Source: JBDTNQ01 sp039933635 (GTDB lineage: Bacteria; Acidobacteriota; Vicinamibacteria; Vicinamibacterales; SCN-69-37). Taken from it: a DNA stretch of 9,484 nt. Of the stretch, positions 7,776 to 9,484 are shown piece after piece. A program made the position numbers and the translations under genes. The notes beneath the pieces are model-generated. The model was not told the DNA's origin. It made no database searches and saw only the letters and a program-made list of their open reading frames with translations. Position 1 is the stretch's first letter. Every line of letters begins with the position of its first letter. The stretch lies in contig JBDTNQ010000137.1 in the NCBI GenBank assembly GCA_039933635.1, positions 1-9,484 of the forward strand, read 5' to 3'.

Positions 7776-7798
7776 ATCACTAGCACCCGTGTTAGCGT
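7770..7798 (+). promoter_or_regulatory. Possible sigma70-type promoter of the dehydrogenase gene
   Basis: TTGACC at 7770-7775 is a near-consensus -35 element. Seventeen bases later TAGCGT at 7793-7798 matches the -10 consensus only at T1, A2 and T6. Transcription would begin near 7805, leaving a leader of roughly 26 bases. The -35 element is half of the 16-bp palindrome, as expected for a repressed promoter. The -10 match is weak, so this remains a suggestion. Confidence 0.3.
7780..7795. repeat. Imperfect inverted repeat beside the palindrome
   Basis: The arms CTAGCAC (7780-7786) and GTGTTAG (7789-7795) are reverse complements except for one pair, with a two-base centre. The element lies four bases from the perfect palindrome, in what would be the spacer and start of the -10 of the proposed promoter. 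It could be a second, weaker binding site for another or the same regulator. The arm sequence differs from the first palindrome. Confidence 0.4.
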
Positions 7799-7809
7799 GG
7801 GGAGCTCAT

Positions 7810-7829
7810 GAGCCGGAGGCTCTATTTTT
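7810..7829 (+). promoter_or_regulatory. Small hairpin covering the ribosome binding site, followed by a T-run
   Basis: GAGCC (7810-7814) can pair with GGCTC (7818-7822) around a GGA loop, and TATTTTT follows directly at 7823-7829. The Shine-Dalgarno candidate GGAGG (7815-7819) occupies the loop and part of the stem, 11 bases before ATG 7831. The left arm also overlaps another 10-bp palindrome, GCTCATGAGC (7804-7813), so the two pairings exclude each other. With only 5 bp of stem the structure is marginal. The ribosome binding site itself is the safer reading. Confidence 0.4.
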
Positions 7830-7830
7830 C

Positions 7831-9132
7831 ATGCGTATTGCGGTTATCGGCACTGGGTATGTGGGACTTGTCGTCGGCGCCTGCTTCGCGGAGACGGGCA
7901 ATGACGTCGTCTGCGTCGACAAGGACGCGGCCAAAATCAAAGGGCTCAACAAGGGCAAGATTCCCATCTTCGAGCCGGGTCTCGAGGAGGTTGTCAAACG
8001 GAACCATGCTGAGAAGCGCCTGCGCTTCACGACGAACCTGCCGGAGGCGGTGCAGCGCTGCGGGGTGATCTTCATTGCTGTCGGCACGCCGACTGGTGAA
8101 GACGGTTCCGCCGACCTCAAGCACGTGCTCGCGGCGGCCACCGAGGTGGCGCAGTCGATGAACGGCTACAAGGTCATCGTCGACAAGAGCACGGTGCCGG
8201 CGGGCACGGCGGACCTGGTTCACTCGACCATCGCCCGCCATGCGCGGCATCCCTACGCGGTGGTGAGCAACCCGGAATTTCTCAAGCAGGGTGCGGCTGT
8301 CGACGACTTCCTGCGGCCGGACCGCGTGGTCATCGGCACCACGGACTCGCGCGCGGCCGACATGATGCGCGAGCTGTATCGGCCCTTCACGCGCACCGGC
8401 GCGCCGATCATGGTGATGGATCCCGCCAGCGCCGAGCTCTGTAAGTACGCCGCCAACGCGATGCTGGCCACGCGCATTTCGTTCATGAACGAGATCGCGA
8501 ATGTCTGCGAGGCCTTCGGGGCCGACGTCGATCGCGTGCGGCAGGCGATTGCGTCCGACAAGCGCATCGGCTCGGCGTTCCTGTTCCCGGGTGTCGGGTA
8601 CGGCGGCAGCTGCTTCCCGAAGGACGTCAAGGCGATCATCAAGTTCTCAGCCGACAAGAAGTACAAGTTCCGCATCCTGCAGGCAGTCGAGGACGTCAAC
8701 GAGGCGCAGAAGCTGCGTCTCCTTACGCGTGTCGACAAGCGGTTCGGCAAGAACCTGAAGGGGCGGACGTTCGCGGTCTGGGGCCTGGCGTTCAAGCCGC
8801 GCACCGACGACATGCGCGAGGCGCCGGCCGTCCCGATCATTCAGGGGCTGCTTGCGCGCGGCGCGAAGGTGCGTGCGTTCGATCCCGAGGCGACGCATGT
8901 CGCGAAGAAGATCTTCAAGAAGCAGATCACCTACGCACGTAACGCCTACGATGCGTTGAAGGGCGCCGACGCGTTGCTCGTGGTCACGGAGTGGAACGAA
9001 TTCCGCGAGCCGGACTTCGAGCGCATGAAGAAACTGATGGCCGCGCCGATCATCTTCGACGGCCGCAACATCTTCGATCCCAAACAGGTGCGCGAACTCG
9101 GGTTCAGCTACTCGTCCATCGGCCGTCCATGA
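7831..9132 (+). CDS. ugd: UDP-glucose 6-dehydrogenase
   Basis: This cytoplasmic enzyme oxidises UDP-glucose to UDP-glucuronate using two NAD+, providing the substrate of the UDP-xylose synthase at 12-941. The 433-residue protein is full length. It has the NAD-binding GTGYVG at 7-12, IFEPGLEE at about 46-53, VGTPTGEDGSAD from 85 and NPEFLKQGAAVDDFLRPDRV from 147. Lys205 and Asn209 lie in the KYAANAML block. Catalytic Cys261 is in GYGGSCFPKD, and the C-terminal domain has GLAFKPRTDDMREAP. These match bacterial UGDs throughout. I chose ATG 7831 over an in-frame GTG at 7789 because the NAD-binding strand begins directly there and GGAGG stands 11 bases upstream. It is transcribed away from the glycosyltransferase operon and overlaps the next small ORF by 4 bases (ATGA). 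Confidence 0.97.
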   Translation: MRIAVIGTGYVGLVVGACFAETGNDVVCVDKDAAKIKGLNKGKIPIFEPGLEEVVKRNHAEKRLRFTTNLPEAVQRCGVIFIAVGTPTGEDGSADLKHVLAAATEVAQSMNGYKVIVDKSTVPAGTADLVHSTIARHARHPYAVVSNPEFLKQGAAVDDFLRPDRVVIGTTDSRAADMMRELYRPFTRTGAPIMVMDPASAELCKYAANAMLATRISFMNEIANVCEAFGADVDRVRQAIASDKRIGSAFLFPGVGYGGSCFPKDVKAIIKFSADKKYKFRILQAVEDVNEAQKLRLLTRVDKRFGKNLKGRTFAVWGLAFKPRTDDMREAPAVPIIQGLLARGAKVRAFDPEATHVAKKIFKKQITYARNAYDALKGADALLVVTEWNEFREPDFERMKKLMAAPIIFDGRNIFDPKQVRELGFSYSSIGRP

Positions 9133-9374
9133 GCAGGGTGGTGGTCCCGGGCGGCGCCGGCCGCGCCGGGGACGCCGTGCATGTGTGCGACCTGGCGGAT
9201 GCCCACGTGGCGGCGCTCACGAGACTCGGCGACGGCGGGCCATCCAGATACTACAATCTTGGCAATGGCGAAGGCATGTCCGTACGACAGGTCCTGGATG
9301 CCGTCGGCCGCGTCTGGCGCTGGCATCAGGCGTTCCCAGGCTGCTATGGTCCCGGAGCGGAGCAGGCGCGTTAG
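9129..9374 (+). pseudogene. Mini-ORF resembling UDP-glucose 4-epimerase with two internal deletions
   Basis: An 81-residue open frame starts at ATG 9129, overlapping the dehydrogenase stop. Three segments resemble GalE in the correct order. Residues 1-14 look like its start, with GGAGRAG where GalE has GGAGYIG. Residues 15-62 match the RDYVHVxDLADAH...NLGNGxGxSVxxVLDAV region near the C-terminal third. Residues 63-74 (WRWHQAFPGCYG) match the extreme C-terminus. By the family's usual length of about 330, roughly 200 or more residues are missing after the first block and about 40 after the second, yet the frame is intact. The catalytic Ser/Thr and Tyr-x3-Lys are gone, so it cannot be an epimerase. 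It is most likely the decayed remnant of a galE once coupled to the dehydrogenase. Expression as a microprotein is possible but unsupported. The first block is short, so its homology is less certain than the second. Confidence 0.7.
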
Positions 9375-9380
9375 TCTTTG

Positions 9381-9402
9381 CCCCGGACCTGAAGGTCCGG
9401 GG
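9381..9402. repeat. Perfect GC-rich hairpin, possible terminator or dispersed repeat
   Basis: CCCCGGACC (9381-9389) and GGTCCGGGG (9394-9402) form a perfect 9-bp stem around a TGAA loop, six bases after the mini-ORF stop. Eight of the nine stem pairs are G-C. No T-run follows, so it is not a classical intrinsic terminator, although so stable a stem could pause polymerase or protect a 3' end. Its symmetry and position at a gene end are also typical of REP-like dispersed elements. One copy only is seen in this window. Confidence 0.6.
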
Positions 9403-9484
9403 CTCCACGGAATGCCAGAGCTCCACGGCCGCGACGGAGCACGGGGCCTCCAGGGACGGTTGAGCGCCGCGTGAACGAGCTCCG
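9403..9484. other. Unassigned end of window
   Basis: No recognisable protein is encoded in these bases. The 9-mer GCTCCACGG occurs at 9402-9410 and again at 9420-9428, a short direct repeat with 18-base spacing. A GTG at 9471 opens a frame (GTG AAC GAG CTC) to the window edge and could be the start of the next plus-strand gene. It has no convincing ribosome binding site and only four codons are visible. Confidence 0.3.

Larger units (their letters stand above)
7701..7830. promoter_or_regulatory. Divergent intergenic control region
   Basis: This is the only non-coding gap of note between two oppositely transcribed units, so promoters for the glycosyltransferase operon (leftward) and the dehydrogenase gene (rightward) should lie here. 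It is locally richer in A and T than the flanking genes and holds the palindromes described separately. I could not identify a convincing leftward promoter. If the operon's first gene starts at 7721 the gap is 109 bases instead of 130. Confidence 0.6.

Noticed and set aside
7789..7830. Extended ugd start at GTG 7789
   Set aside because: The 14 extra residues precede the first beta strand of the NAD-binding fold, and the GGAGG site supports ATG 7831.
7808..8068. 86-codon plus-strand frame from ATG 7808, considered as a leader peptide of ugd
   Set aside because: It runs far into ugd out of frame, has Ser/Arg-rich shadow composition, and its GGGGAG motif is only three bases from the ATG.
9412..9474. 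20-codon ORF from ATG 9412
   Set aside because: Very short, no ribosome binding site, and composed of GC-rich sequence beside the hairpin; no support as a gene.
1..9484. Mobile element, CRISPR array, toxin-antitoxin or defence system
   Set aside because: No transposase, integrase, spaced direct repeats, nuclease or toxin motifs were seen on either strand; all sizeable genes are accounted for by polysaccharide synthesis.

Overview
The window is GC-rich bacterial DNA carrying part of a cell-surface polysaccharide (exopolysaccharide, capsule or O-antigen-like) locus. I see no rRNA, tRNA, CRISPR array, transposase or phage gene. The high GC content, the GTG-rich tightly overlapping genes and the style of the GT4 proteins suggest an environmental bacterium. 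An Acidobacteriota member of the Vicinamibacteria type is my best guess, but this is an impression, not a demonstrated assignment.

Layout. Positions 12-7700 hold seven genes on the minus strand that read as one compact operon. In transcription order they are GT4 glycosyltransferase (6585-7700), GT4 (5498-6592), GT2 (4683-5501), GT4 (3547-4668), GT4 with a strong Shine-Dalgarno site (2400-3563), a membrane polyprenyl-phosphate sugar-1-phosphate transferase of the WcaJ type (961-2406), and UDP-glucuronate decarboxylase, i.e. UDP-xylose synthase (12-941). Neighbours overlap by 4 to 17 bases or are separated by 14 to 19 bases, as expected for translational coupling. A short divergent intergenic region (about 7701-7830) carries a perfect 16-bp palindrome, a second imperfect inverted repeat and a small hairpin over the ribosome binding site. 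From there UDP-glucose 6-dehydrogenase (7831-9132) is read on the plus strand. It overlaps by 4 bases an 81-codon ORF (9129-9374) that looks like a UDP-glucose 4-epimerase (GalE) reduced to three conserved blocks. A perfect GC-rich hairpin follows at 9381-9402.

How the genes fit together. UDP-glucose is oxidised to UDP-glucuronate by the dehydrogenase and decarboxylated to UDP-xylose by the synthase, so the two ends of the cluster supply UDP-GlcA and UDP-Xyl. The WcaJ-like enzyme would load the first sugar phosphate, probably glucose, onto undecaprenyl phosphate at the inner membrane. The five glycosyltransferases would then extend it, giving a repeat unit of up to about six sugars that probably includes xylose or glucuronate. 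No flippase, polymerase, chain-length or export gene is in the window, so the locus must continue outside it.

I did not find a clearly unprecedented system. The points most worth a second look are the in-frame, doubly deleted mini-GalE, the palindromic operator candidate between the two halves of the UDP-xylose pathway, the hairpin after the mini-GalE, and a C8 tract early in one glycosyltransferase gene.
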